Below are positions 1 through 7,867 of a stretch of 64,000 bases of DNA, piece after piece. The position numbers were made by a program, and so were the translations under genes. Each line of letters begins with the position of its first letter. The stretch's first letter is position 1. The stretch spans positions 41,520 through 105,519 of the forward strand of contig JAFDAI010000005.1 of NCBI GenBank assembly GCA_019313905.1, written 5' to 3'. The DNA is from Deltaproteobacteria bacterium. GTDB lineage: Bacteria; Desulfobacterota; Syntrophia; Syntrophales; UBA2210. The notes under the pieces are model-generated. The model had not been told where the DNA came from. It did no database searches and saw only the letters and a list, made by a program, of their open reading frames with translations.

Positions 1-1
1 C

Positions 2-850
2 GAAGAAAAAGTGATTCCCGATGTCGTCGGAAGAATACTCCGCGTAATGGATGCGACGGGTCGGGATTATGAGATAATAGTGATAGATGACGGGTCAGAC
101 GATAAGACAGCCGCGGAGGCAGGAAGTGCCGGCGCTCGCGTAATATCCCACCCATACAATATCGGTAACGGAGCTGCGGTAAAGACCGGGATCAGAAACG
201 CGAAGGGTAAGATTCTGGTCACACTTGACGGGGACGGCCAGCATTCGCCCGAAGACATACCCCGCCTGCTGGAAAAGATGGATGCCTATGACATGGTGGT
301 CGGCGCGCGAACGCGCGATTCGGAGGCCTCTTTCCACAGAACCATGGTAAACAGGATCTACAACTGGTTCGCCACATACATGTGCAAACGCAGGATCGAA
401 GACCTGACATCGGGTTTCAGGGCGATAAAAACGGACATTGCCAGCCGCTTTGTCTCCCTGCTGCCCAACACCTTTTCCTATCCGACAACCATTACAATGG
501 CAGTGGTACGCTCCGGATACAGTCTCGTGTACGTTCCGATAAAGACAACTCGCCGCGTGGGAAAAAGCAAAATCAAGCTGGTAAAAGACGGCTCCCGTTT
601 TCTTTTGATCATTATCAAGATTGCCACACTTTTTTCACCCATGAGGATTTTTCTGCCCGTTAGTACGACCATGTTCCTTGCGGGACTGGGCTATGGTCTT
701 TTCAAGATATTCTTCATAGGAGGACAGTACGGCCCTACCTCCGCCATGCTGATGACAGTAGCCGTTGTGATATTCATGGTGGGACTTGTATCAGAACAGG
801 TGGCACAGTTGAGGTTTGACAGAGCAGAAATTTACGATGACAAAAATTGA
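2..850 (+). CDS. Family 2 glycosyltransferase, polyprenyl-phosphate sugar synthase-like, 5' truncated
   Basis: The frame is open to the left edge. The codons before the first possible GTG (position 11) read E-E-K, which fits the family's usual PAYNEEKVIP opening, so the true start lies outside the window. The GT-A domain shows the nucleotide-binding DDGSDD stretch (residues 26-31 counted from the GTG) and the metal-binding DGD followed by GQH (73-75). Two membrane segments follow near the C-terminus. This is the DPM1/bactoprenol-phosphate glycosyltransferase architecture: a sugar is moved from a nucleotide donor to a lipid phosphate at the inner membrane. It heads a same-strand glycan cluster. 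The sugar is unknown. Confidence 0.85.
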   Translation, partial: EEKVIPDVVGRILRVMDATGRDYEIIVIDDGSDDKTAAEAGSAGARVISHPYNIGNGAAVKTGIRNAKGKILVTLDGDGQHSPEDIPRLLEKMDAYDMVVGARTRDSEASFHRTMVNRIYNWFATYMCKRRIEDLTSGFRAIKTDIASRFVSLLPNTFSYPTTITMAVVRSGYSLVYVPIKTTRRVGKSKIKLVKDGSRFLLIIIKIATLFSPMRIFLPVSTTMFLAGLGYGLFKIFFIGGQYGPTSAMLMTVAVVIFMVGLVSEQVAQLRFDRAEIYDDKN

Positions 851-894
851 ACAACCTTTTCCTATATATTCACTTTCAGTGGAGTTGATCAATA

Positions 895-2052
895 GTGCTG
901 TCTAAAAAGAATAACCTGCTTGTAACCACATCTACTTTCTGGAGATGGAAGGGTGATGTAATCCCCTCGTTTGTATATGATCTAAGCAAACGTTTGGCAA
1001 AAGATTTTGATATTTGGGTGCTGGCTCCACATTCCAGGGGAGCGGCAATATCCGAACAATTGGACGGATTAAATATCTTCAGATACAAGTATTATTTTAA
1101 CAAATATCAATACTTGGGTGAGAAAGCAATCCTTCCTAATTTAAGAAGAAATCCCTTTTTATGGCTACAGGTACCCTTTTTTCTTATTGCGCAATTACTT
1201 GCAATCAAAAAAATAGCGAAAAAACATAACATTTACCTTATACATGCTCATTGGATAATACCACAGGGGATCATAGCTGTTTTATATAAATTCTTCTTCA
1301 ATAGAAATGTTAAGATAGTTGTTACAAGCCACGGAACTTTGAACAATATTGACCGCCTGACTGTTGTCAGTTCGGCTATAAAAGATGAAGTTGTGTCTTT
1401 AGGAATAAACAGAAATCTGCCTATTGATGTCGTACCGATGGGTGTTGATTTCTCACTCTTCAGTCCGGAACATTTTAACGAAAGCATAAAGAAAAAATAT
1501 TCTATTAATGGCCCTTTTCTTCTTTTTGTAGGACGACTCTCTGAAAAAAAAGGCATTGAATATTTAATCAAGGCTATGCCCTCCATTCTCCTTGATTTTC
1601 CGGAGACAAAGCTGTTGATAATCGGCGAAGGAGAAAAAGAGTTTGATCTCAAGTCTCTTTCAGAAAAATTAAACCTAATGGATAAATCGGTTATTTTTGC
1701 GGGTGCAATATCAAATGAGAATCTTCCTCAATATTATGCTACAGCGGATATTTTTATTAATCCCTCCTATTCTGAAGGATTCGGCCTTGTTTTTGTTGAA
1801 GCTATTGGTAGTGGGACCTACACAATTGGTACGGATTTGCCTGCCATATCAGATATTATAAAAGAAGGGAAAACGGGGTTCATAGTAAAACAGAAAGATT
1901 CAGAACAGATTGCGGATAAGGTTAAATTCATTCTTTCAAACAAATCGAAACTCATAAATATAAAGCACAAGGCCAGGAAAATAATAATTAAGAAGTTTGA
2001 TTGGAATATTATTTCTAAAATATATAAACAAATATTAGCGTGTGTTAAATGA
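895..2052 (+). CDS. Family 4 (GT-B fold) glycosyltransferase
   Basis: GTG start preceded by GGAG ten bases upstream. The C-terminal half has the GT4 hallmarks: FVGRLSEKKG, then NPSYSEGFGLVFVEAIGSG with the paired glutamates that bind the nucleotide sugar. The N-terminal half has HAHWIIPQG and TSHG. It probably transfers a hexose in capsule or lipopolysaccharide assembly; donor and acceptor cannot be read from sequence. Odd: between TSHG and the conserved TVVSSA there are only about 7 residues where homologues usually carry about 25-30, so a helix of the N-terminal Rossmann domain seems to be missing in frame. The gene may be impaired or simply divergent. Confidence 0.85.
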   Translation: MLSKKNNLLVTTSTFWRWKGDVIPSFVYDLSKRLAKDFDIWVLAPHSRGAAISEQLDGLNIFRYKYYFNKYQYLGEKAILPNLRRNPFLWLQVPFFLIAQLLAIKKIAKKHNIYLIHAHWIIPQGIIAVLYKFFFNRNVKIVVTSHGTLNNIDRLTVVSSAIKDEVVSLGINRNLPIDVVPMGVDFSLFSPEHFNESIKKKYSINGPFLLFVGRLSEKKGIEYLIKAMPSILLDFPETKLLIIGEGEKEFDLKSLSEKLNLMDKSVIFAGAISNENLPQYYATADIFINPSYSEGFGLVFVEAIGSGTYTIGTDLPAISDIIKEGKTGFIVKQKDSEQIADKVKFILSNKSKLINIKHKARKIIIKKFDWNIISKIYKQILACVK

Positions 2053-2319
2053 GTTGCAATAATGTTTTCCGCAGAAAGGGAGAGCGGGGTTGAAGTCGTA
2101 TAGAAACAATTTTTTGATTGATCGCATAAAAAACCCCTTAAAGCGATTTTATTGTCATGAAATACAAGGTTTCTCTTGAGTTTTCCGTCAATGCAAAACA
2201 GCAAAGAAGATTATCACAGACAAATTTTACTAAAGTGTAACATCGAATGACAGCGAGTTTTCTGTGTGCTGATTTTAAAAAGGAAAAGCTGAAATCAATT
2301 TTTCGGATAAGGTGGTAAT

Positions 2320-3201
2320 ATGAAAATAGAATATCAACTGATTAAAGATGGATTAATGATTATGAAAAGGTTTGGAATACGACATGCCATACGAAGAACA
2401 AAAGACTTAATTCTAGTTAAAAAAGAAGAGAAAAGAAGGGCTAAGCTATATAATAAGATTAAGCCTGAGGGAACAATAATAAGAGAAATTATCGGCAGTA
2501 AGATGAAGCTGGATATGAGTGACCAGGGAATACATAGGGATTTGTTTCTAGATGGCATACGGGAACCGGTTGCAACAAAACATTTAATGGGTGTTCTGAC
2601 AAAAAACGATGTGGTGTTGGATATAGGAGCAAATATAGGCTATTACACCCTCCTGGAAGCCAAACTATGTAAGAAGGTTTATGCCGTTGAACCAGTCCTA
2701 AGTAATGTGGTTGTTCTCAAAGACAACATAAAGTTAAATCATTATAACAATGTGGAAGTTTCTAGTTTGGCCTTTGGTAAAGCCACAGGGATAGAAAAGA
2801 TGTACTTGTCGCCAAAGAGTAATTGGCATAGCTTTTACCCGATAAAAAATATGGTTGGAGAAGCGAAAATCAACGTTGACACCGTTGATAATTTTCTTAA
2901 AGACAGAGAAGATCCAACAATCGTAAGGATGGACGTTGAAGGATACGAATTGAACATATTGTATGGCATGACAGAGACTTTAAAAAAGATAGATAGATTA
3001 TTCATGGAAATCCACGCTGATATAATGAGTCTGGAAGATACGAAAAGATTGATTGAGATATTAAACAGTGAAGGTTTCTTCCCGGAACTGATTATAAAAT
3101 ATGACAGACCAGGTCTAAGCAGGATCTTGCCTGACGATTATATTGGCAAAATTTATAAGGGAGATAAAGGTGGATACGAGGTTTTTTTCAGAAAAAAATA
3201 A
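2320..3201 (+). CDS. FkbM family SAM-dependent methyltransferase
   Basis: ATG start behind a GGTGG Shine-Dalgarno. The SAM-binding loop DIGANIGYYT sits near residue 105, and the FkbM-specific segment RMDVEGYELNIL near residue 205. FkbM enzymes O-methylate sugars or natural products, and in glycan clusters they usually modify a polysaccharide sugar. The basic N-terminus (about 50 residues, rich in Lys and Arg) is not part of the catalytic fold and may aid membrane association. The gene follows GT4 after about 270 bases in which I see no other gene, and is followed 56 bases later by the flippase-like gene. The family call is firm and the substrate unknown. Confidence 0.85.
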   Translation: MKIEYQLIKDGLMIMKRFGIRHAIRRTKDLILVKKEEKRRAKLYNKIKPEGTIIREIIGSKMKLDMSDQGIHRDLFLDGIREPVATKHLMGVLTKNDVVLDIGANIGYYTLLEAKLCKKVYAVEPVLSNVVVLKDNIKLNHYNNVEVSSLAFGKATGIEKMYLSPKSNWHSFYPIKNMVGEAKINVDTVDNFLKDREDPTIVRMDVEGYELNILYGMTETLKKIDRLFMEIHADIMSLEDTKRLIEILNSEGFFPELIIKYDRPGLSRILPDDYIGKIYKGDKGGYEVFFRKK

Positions 3202-3257
3202 ATAGTCGTTTGAAATTCAACCCCCTATGCCATTCCAATCTATATAAGAAAGTTGAT

Positions 3258-4205
3258 ATGAGAAAAAAACGCATATGGCCTCTTATCACAATAGTATCTA
3301 TTGCGGCCTTAATAATAATATATATCTATCATCACCCTTATTCCCTTGAACCTTTTAAAGATGTTAGTCCCTCTATCCTCATTTGTTTAATAATCAGCAG
3401 AATTTTGTTCCAAATAACAAACGGGCTTATATTGCGAGAAGTTGCATCCAAGTTTAATATAGTACTGACTATAAAGGAATGGTTTGGTCTTCCCTTTGTT
3501 ACAGCCATGGGGAATTATATAACGCCCTTTTCCGGTGGTATGATTGCCCGGGCATCATATCTGAAGTACCGCCATAATTTCTCTTATGCGCAGTTTGTAT
3601 CGGTTCTTGGAGCAAGCTTCCTGATATTCTTCTGGATAGCCGGCATGACAGGCATAATTACTCTTATATTGTCTCTTGAGAGGTCAGCGATCTACTGGCA
3701 GTTAATTTTCTTTTTTGGAGCGGTTGTCCTAAGCATTTCAATGGTCGCCATTCTCCCTTCTGTAAAGCTGCCCGGCAATAACAGACTGTCAACACTTATA
3801 AATAACTCACTTGAAGGATGGGATTTCATAAAAAGCGACCTGTTTCTTTTAACCAAACTCGCCCTGTATACACTTGCAAACATTTTTATAAACGGGATCT
3901 CCTTCTGGCTGGCATTTGTTGCACTGTATGGAACTTCTTTATCAGTTGGAAAGGCTTTTCTAATCAGCCTGTTTTCGACCTTTTCCATTCTTGTGAGAAT
4001 AACGCCTGGCAATTTAGGGGTTTTTGAGAGTATTGTCAGCCTTAGCTCTGGAATTTTAGGGGTTGGCGTTAGCCCTGGTTTAATGGTATCCCTGCTCATC
4101 AGGGCGGCTTCCATGATTCCTATCTTCACCCTGGGCCCGATCTTCAGTTTTGTGCTTACACGTGAATTAGCGGGTAATAAAAGAAGAAATGACGATGATA
4201 ACTAA
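3258..4205 (+). CDS. Polytopic membrane protein, UPF0104/LPG-synthase transmembrane (flippase-like) family
   Basis: A highly hydrophobic protein with about 8 predicted membrane segments and the family motif around GNYITPFSGG, plus RITPGNLGVFES near the C-terminus, both typical of the MprF/AglD N-terminal transmembrane domain. In glycan clusters such proteins are assigned a lipid-flipping or lipid-linked sugar handling role; direct function is rarely shown. I favour the ATG at 3258 followed by basic residues; an in-frame TTG at 3210 would add 16 residues. The 3' end overlaps the next gene by 17 bases, so the two are probably translationally coupled. Confidence 0.75.
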   Translation: MRKKRIWPLITIVSIAALIIIYIYHHPYSLEPFKDVSPSILICLIISRILFQITNGLILREVASKFNIVLTIKEWFGLPFVTAMGNYITPFSGGMIARASYLKYRHNFSYAQFVSVLGASFLIFFWIAGMTGIITLILSLERSAIYWQLIFFFGAVVLSISMVAILPSVKLPGNNRLSTLINNSLEGWDFIKSDLFLLTKLALYTLANIFINGISFWLAFVALYGTSLSVGKAFLISLFSTFSILVRITPGNLGVFESIVSLSSGILGVGVSPGLMVSLLIRAASMIPIFTLGPIFSFVLTRELAGNKRRNDDDN

Positions 4206-6321
4206 AGACAATGGATTTGATCTGAATATCAGGTGGCGTTTTCCCAGCGGCAGGAGATATGCCTTCACATTTGCCGTGCTTTTCATATCTCTTATCATCA
4301 TCTACGGGAACACTTTCCACGGTTCATGGCACTTTGATGACCACGTCAATATTGTCGAGAATAGGAATATTGAACTGAAATCACTGTCCCTGAATGAAAT
4401 GCAGAAGTCATTCTACGGCGTAGATTTTAGCCATGAAAAGATAAGTCGTCCCCTGTCATACCTGTCATTCGCTCTGAATTATTACATAAGTGGCACGAAT
4501 ACTTTCGGATATCATGTCGTCAATTTCGCCATCCATTACCTGGCAGCGGTGTTTCTGTTTCTTCTTATATATAATACCCTGCGATTGCCTTTCCTGAACG
4601 AACGATACGGTAATATCGCCTATGCCGTCGCCCTTCTCTCCGCCTTTTTGTGGGCGACGCATCCCATACAGATTACTGCCGTGACCTATATCGTCCAGAG
4701 GATGGCAAGCATGGCCGCACTGTTTTACATCATGGCAATGTATCTCTATCTCAAGGCAAGAACAACTCATGGGAACAAACAGCGCATAGTTTTTGTCGCG
4801 CTGTGCTGCGTGACGGCGATCCTTTCTTTTGCAAGCAAGGAAAATGCTGCCATGCTTCCTCTCAGCATATTCCTCTACGATCTGTTCCTGATACAGGGCC
4901 TGACACATGAAAATATAAAGAAAAACCTGAAGATAGCTTTAGTTCCTGTTATCGTAATCCTGCTGGTCACTCTTTTTTATGTTGATCTGCCATCTATCCT
5001 TGAAGGGTACAAGAACCGCCCATTTACACTCACGGAAAGGCTGCTTACCGAGCCGCGTGTCATCCTCTTCTATATTTCGCTTCTGCTCTATCCTGTCACA
5101 TACCGATTTGCCCTGCTGCACGATTTTGGGGTCTCTGCTTCCCTGCTCACACCATGGGCCACTGTACCGGCCATATTGACTATTACAATTATCATCGGCC
5201 TCGCACTGTGGCGATCACGGAAAAATCCACTGATCAGTTTCTGTGTCCTCTTTTTCTTTCTCAATCATATTATAGAAGGCTCCTTTATTCCCCTAGAGAT
5301 TATCTACGAACACAGAAATTATCTCCCTTCAACTCTGCTGTTTGTACTGTTTTCCATCTTTATAATCAACGTCATTAATTACTTCTCTTACAAAAAGAGT
5401 GTGCAATTCCTCATGGTATCCGGAATAATAATCCTTATGGTCTTCCAGGGCCATACCACATATTCTTACAACAAACTCTTCAGATCCGAATACATCAGGT
5501 TGCTCGATAATATCTCAAAGGCCCCTAACCTGAGTCGCCCTCACAACAATCTTGGAAGGTGGTACTGGGACAAAAATATCTATTCAAAGGCATTCGAGGA
5601 AAGTAACGAAGCGCTTCGCCTTGACAACTATTCAAACCTGAGGCTGCCCGCTATCACACATGAGAATATCGGCATATATTATCTGAGAACAGGCAGCTAC
5701 GACAAAGCCATGGCACATTTCCTGGAGAGCGTCAGGATTTCCTCGGGAAACACCCATCCCCGCACGTACTTTGGCATTGCAATGACAAATTATAGGATGG
5801 GCAATCTTAATGAGGCACAAAAGTACATAGAAGATGCCATCGCCATCCTGCCAGAAAGCGAGGAATACCGCGCGATACTCAGCATGATCCTTTTGAAATC
5901 CGGCGACATTGATGGGGCCATACTGGCCGCCGGAAAGGCCCTGGAACTCAAAGCGGATTATAATATTCCCCTGGTAATGCTTGCGGAGTCCTTCAGAAAA
6001 AAAGGAGACAACAAAAAGGCTGTTCGTTATTGGGAGGCATTTCTAAAAGAGAATCCCAGATATATCAAAGGCCATTTTGCCTTGGCCGAAGCGCTCTCAG
6101 TCACTGGTAATAAGAAAATGCTCAGCAAGATCATAGGGCGTTTGATGTATCTGAAGGGAGAAAAGAGTTATACTGAAATAATACAGGAAGCAAACGGCAA
6201 GGATGACATCACACCTTATATCTGCGATCCGGATATACTGCTGCCTATTATCAGGAAAAGCCTTACCGATCAGGCAAAAGATGTAAGTATGGAAGCACGC
6301 AGCCTCACCGGGAGCAAGTGA
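4189..6321 (+). CDS. TMTC-like membrane glycosyltransferase (GT-C fold) with C-terminal TPR repeats
   Basis: The 710 residues divide into an N-terminal half of about ten membrane spans and a soluble C-terminal TPR region (about residues 440-660). The first extracytoplasmic loop carries FDDHVNI (Asp50-Asp51), the acidic pair expected of GT-C enzymes, and a later loop has HPIQITAVTYIVQR, the signature shared with TMTC protein O-mannosyltransferases and PMT-like enzymes. Such enzymes use a polyprenyl-phosphate sugar and glycosylate proteins on the outer face of the membrane, with TPRs guiding the acceptor. The neighbouring GT2 could make the donor. It is the last plus-strand gene before the convergent pilin genes, which makes a pilin acceptor conceivable but unproven. 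Confidence 0.8.
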   Translation: MTMITKDNGFDLNIRWRFPSGRRYAFTFAVLFISLIIIYGNTFHGSWHFDDHVNIVENRNIELKSLSLNEMQKSFYGVDFSHEKISRPLSYLSFALNYYISGTNTFGYHVVNFAIHYLAAVFLFLLIYNTLRLPFLNERYGNIAYAVALLSAFLWATHPIQITAVTYIVQRMASMAALFYIMAMYLYLKARTTHGNKQRIVFVALCCVTAILSFASKENAAMLPLSIFLYDLFLIQGLTHENIKKNLKIALVPVIVILLVTLFYVDLPSILEGYKNRPFTLTERLLTEPRVILFYISLLLYPVTYRFALLHDFGVSASLLTPWATVPAILTITIIIGLALWRSRKNPLISFCVLFFFLNHIIEGSFIPLEIIYEHRNYLPSTLLFVLFSIFIINVINYFSYKKSVQFLMVSGIIILMVFQGHTTYSYNKLFRSEYIRLLDNISKAPNLSRPHNNLGRWYWDKNIYSKAFEESNEALRLDNYSNLRLPAITHENIGIYYLRTGSYDKAMAHFLESVRISSGNTHPRTYFGIAMTNYRMGNLNEAQKYIEDAIAILPESEEYRAILSMILLKSGDIDGAILAAGKALELKADYNIPLVMLAESFRKKGDNKKAVRYWEAFLKENPRYIKGHFALAEALSVTGNKKMLSKIIGRLMYLKGEKSYTEIIQEANGKDDITPYICDPDILLPIIRKSLTDQAKDVSMEARSLTGSK

Positions 6322-6374
6322 CCACGAGAAATGAGTGGGTGTTGCGCAAAATTCTCTACGCTTAAACCCTCTTA

Positions 6375-6410
6375 ATAAAATACCCCACTGCAATCCATGG
6401 GGCATTTTAT
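6375..6410 (-). terminator. Rho-independent terminator after pilin 1, probably bidirectional
   Basis: Arms ATAAAATACCCC (6375-6386) and GGGGCATTTTAT (6399-6410) form a 12-bp stem. In the minus-strand RNA the one mismatch becomes a G-U pair, so the hairpin is complete for the pilin transcript, and the stem end supplies the U-rich tract. It lies between convergent genes (6321 and 6411). The arm matches that of the terminator at 6926-6961. Confidence 0.75.
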
Positions 6411-6848
6411 CTAATATTGGGGTAACTCCCAATCCGCTGTCGCTGATCCTGTACGACCCGAGGAAATCGACCATACCGCTTTCACAGTAACAATACTGCT
6501 GGTATTCGTAAATATATAGTCAAAATCTTCACTACCTGGTGGATGAGCGGCGGAGGCGTCTTTCACCTGAGTTGCAGTAGGCGCGACACCATTTGACATC
6601 GCAAGCCTCGCAAATTCTAATGAGCAGGTCGACAGTCCAGCCGCGAGAGCGCCATCAACCGCAGTCTCATTGGCATCCTGGGTAAGATCCATGAATTTGG
6701 GTATCGCCACGGCTGCCAGAATGCCCAGTATGATCAAAACGGCTATGATCTCAATGAGGGTAAACCCTCCTATGCCTCCCGGCAAGGGAAGGTAGCTTTT
6801 GCCGATGGTACGGTGCGGCCGTTTTGCTGGAAAGTAGGATCGATTCAC
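6411..6848 (-). CDS. Type IV pilin-like prepilin (pilin 1)
   Basis: Class III signal: processing site GG followed by FTLIEIIAVLIILG, with Glu5 of the mature protein present, then a hydrophobic helix and a small soluble head of about 90 residues. The GTG start has GGAG six bases upstream. It gives an unusually long 28-residue leader, rich in basic residues and prolines, against 10 residues in the neighbouring paralogue. The head has one Cys (STCSLEF), so an intramolecular disulfide is not possible. Pilus or pseudopilus subunit, assembled by the MSHA-type machinery encoded upstream. No promoter of its own was recognised, and a terminator separates it from pilin 2. Confidence 0.85.
   Translation of the reverse strand: MNRSYFPAKRPHRTIGKSYLPLPGGIGGFTLIEIIAVLIILGILAAVAIPKFMDLTQDANETAVDGALAAGLSTCSLEFARLAMSNGVAPTATQVKDASAAHPPGSEDFDYIFTNTSSIVTVKAVWSISSGRTGSATADWELPQY
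6573..6641. repeat. Pilin-internal duplicated block, copy 1
   Basis: These 69 bases match 7133-7201 at 68 positions and code for the pilin head segment around STCSLEFARLAMSNG. The flanking conserved N-helix is silently diverged between the genes, so the block looks recently homogenised. Confidence 0.85.
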
Positions 6849-6925
6849 TCTTTACTCCACCCAATAGAAGAAAAGCAGAACTAAGGTGTGATTCCATCAC
6901 AAAAGACAGTTGTTGCATTTATTTA

Positions 6926-6961
6926 ATAAAATGCCCCCGCGTTAGCCGCGGGGCATTTTAT
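6926..6961 (-). terminator. Rho-independent terminator after pilin 2
   Basis: Arms ATAAAATGCCCC (6926-6937) and GGGGCATTTTAT (6950-6961), extended by three further G-C pairs after a one-base bulge, around loop TTAGC. The stem carries AT-rich ends that supply the U tract in either direction. It lies 22 bases past the pilin 2 stop and would limit readthrough into pilin 1. Confidence 0.85.
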
Positions 6962-6982
6962 CGCATGCATTCATTCTAACTA

Positions 6983-7354
6983 TTAGGGCGCCTTCCAATT
7001 CCCAGTAACGGTTCCTGCGCTCGAGTCCGACCATGACACAGTCACAGTTACAACAGAACCGGCAGAAGCAAAACCGTAGTCAAAATCATCACTGCCTGGT
7101 GGATTAGCGGTGGCGGCTGTTACCACAGCGGCTGCAGTAGGCGCGACACCATTTGACATTGCAAGCCTCGCAAATTCTAATGAGCAGGTCGACAGTCCAG
7201 CTGAAAGACCACCTTCGAGTGCTTTAGTATTGGCGTCACTCGTCAAACTCAAGAACTTCGGTACCGCCACCGCGGCGAGAATGCCCAGGATGATCAGGAC
7301 CGCGATGATTTCGATCAATGTAAAACCCTTCTGATTCCTCAACTTAATTTTCAT
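6983..7354 (-). CDS. Type IV pilin-like prepilin (pilin 2)
   Basis: A 10-residue basic leader ends in KG, followed by FTLIEIIAVLIILG with Glu5, the recognition site of prepilin peptidase. The mature protein is about 113 residues, short for a major pilin. The head ends near GNWKAP. ATG start with AGGAGG eight bases upstream. It is a tandem paralogue of the gene at 6411-6848: the N-helix is almost identical in protein yet diverged at synonymous sites, while a head segment is nearly identical in DNA. A strong sigma-54 promoter match lies at 7430-7445. This is the better candidate for the major subunit. Confidence 0.9.
   Translation of the reverse strand: MKIKLRNQKGFTLIEIIAVLIILGILAAVAVPKFLSLTSDANTKALEGGLSAGLSTCSLEFARLAMSNGVAPTAAAVVTAATANPPGSDDFDYGFASAGSVVTVTVSWSDSSAGTVTGNWKAP
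7133..7201. repeat. Pilin-internal duplicated block, copy 2
   Basis: Partner of 6573-6641; one mismatch in 69 bases. Lies inside the second pilin gene. Confidence 0.85.
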
Positions 7355-7429
7355 TTTGAAATCCTCCTTTTTTGAAATGGTTTTTTCATGGTTGTCTTAA
7401 TATTCATAACATTTCATTTAAAAATATAA

Positions 7430-7445
7430 AGCATATTTCATGCCA
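7430..7445 (-). promoter_or_regulatory. Sigma-54 promoter (-24/-12) for pilin 2
   Basis: Read on the minus strand the site is TGGCATGAAATATGCT. Against the consensus TGGCAYR-N4-TTGCW it mismatches at one base only, and keeps the essential GG and GC at the right spacing. Transcription would start near 7419, leaving a leader of about 65 bases before the pilin ATG. The gene immediately upstream codes for a sigma-54 activator. Confidence 0.75.
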
Positions 7446-7563
7446 CATCTGCCAATTTTTTGACTACCCCCTCCTTTCTTCTTTCTCGCCGTTGCATCTG
7501 CAACCTTCGTTCGCACTATTCCATACCATTGTTTATACTGCCACGCAACCCATTATGAAACAT

Positions 7564-7692
7564 CCGTAAAAAGTCGTGAACCGGGTCATTGTGAGAAGCG
7601 TAGCGACGAAGCAATCTAATGAATACAGATGGTTATAACGTACGAGATTGCTTCGCTCCGCTCGCAATGACAGCCTTTTCGACTTTTGACGG
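7564..7692. repeat. MITE-like palindromic intergenic element
   Basis: Outer arms CCGTAAAAAGTCG (7564-7576) and CGACTTTTGACGG (7680-7692) enclose inner arms starting GTCATTGTGAGAAGCG (7585 on) and ending CCGCTCGCAATGAC (to 7671). The inner arms include the AGATTGCTTCG / CGAAGCAATCT pair. Repeats of the form GTCATTGCGAGC..GAAGCAATCT are widespread non-autonomous elements in many bacterial genomes. No coding capacity. Confidence 0.75.
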
Positions 7693-7867
7693 ATCTATCA
7701 ATATTATTCCATAGACTCTTTCTGCCTCCCCTTTTTTCAACAATTATCCGGGGGATACGATCCCGATTTAATGAAACCAAATTGGGTCACACCCCAAAAA
7801 CAGGCATCCAATCTTTGTAAATACCCCTTTATCCCCACATGCAATGCTCCAAATAATGTAGCGTCAT

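Larger units (their letters stand above)
7355..7867. other. Gene-free region upstream of pilin 2
   Basis: About 510 bases between the pilin and the sigma-54 activator gene. It holds the pilin Shine-Dalgarno, a sigma-54 promoter (7430-7445) and a palindromic repeat element (7564-7692). Open frames here are short with no recognisable family, and I do not call them. Activator binding sites are expected here but I cannot identify one with confidence. Confidence 0.7.

Noticed and set aside
6849..6925. Sigma-54 promoter for pilin 1
   Set aside because: No GG/GC pair with correct spacing was found on the minus strand upstream of the GTG.
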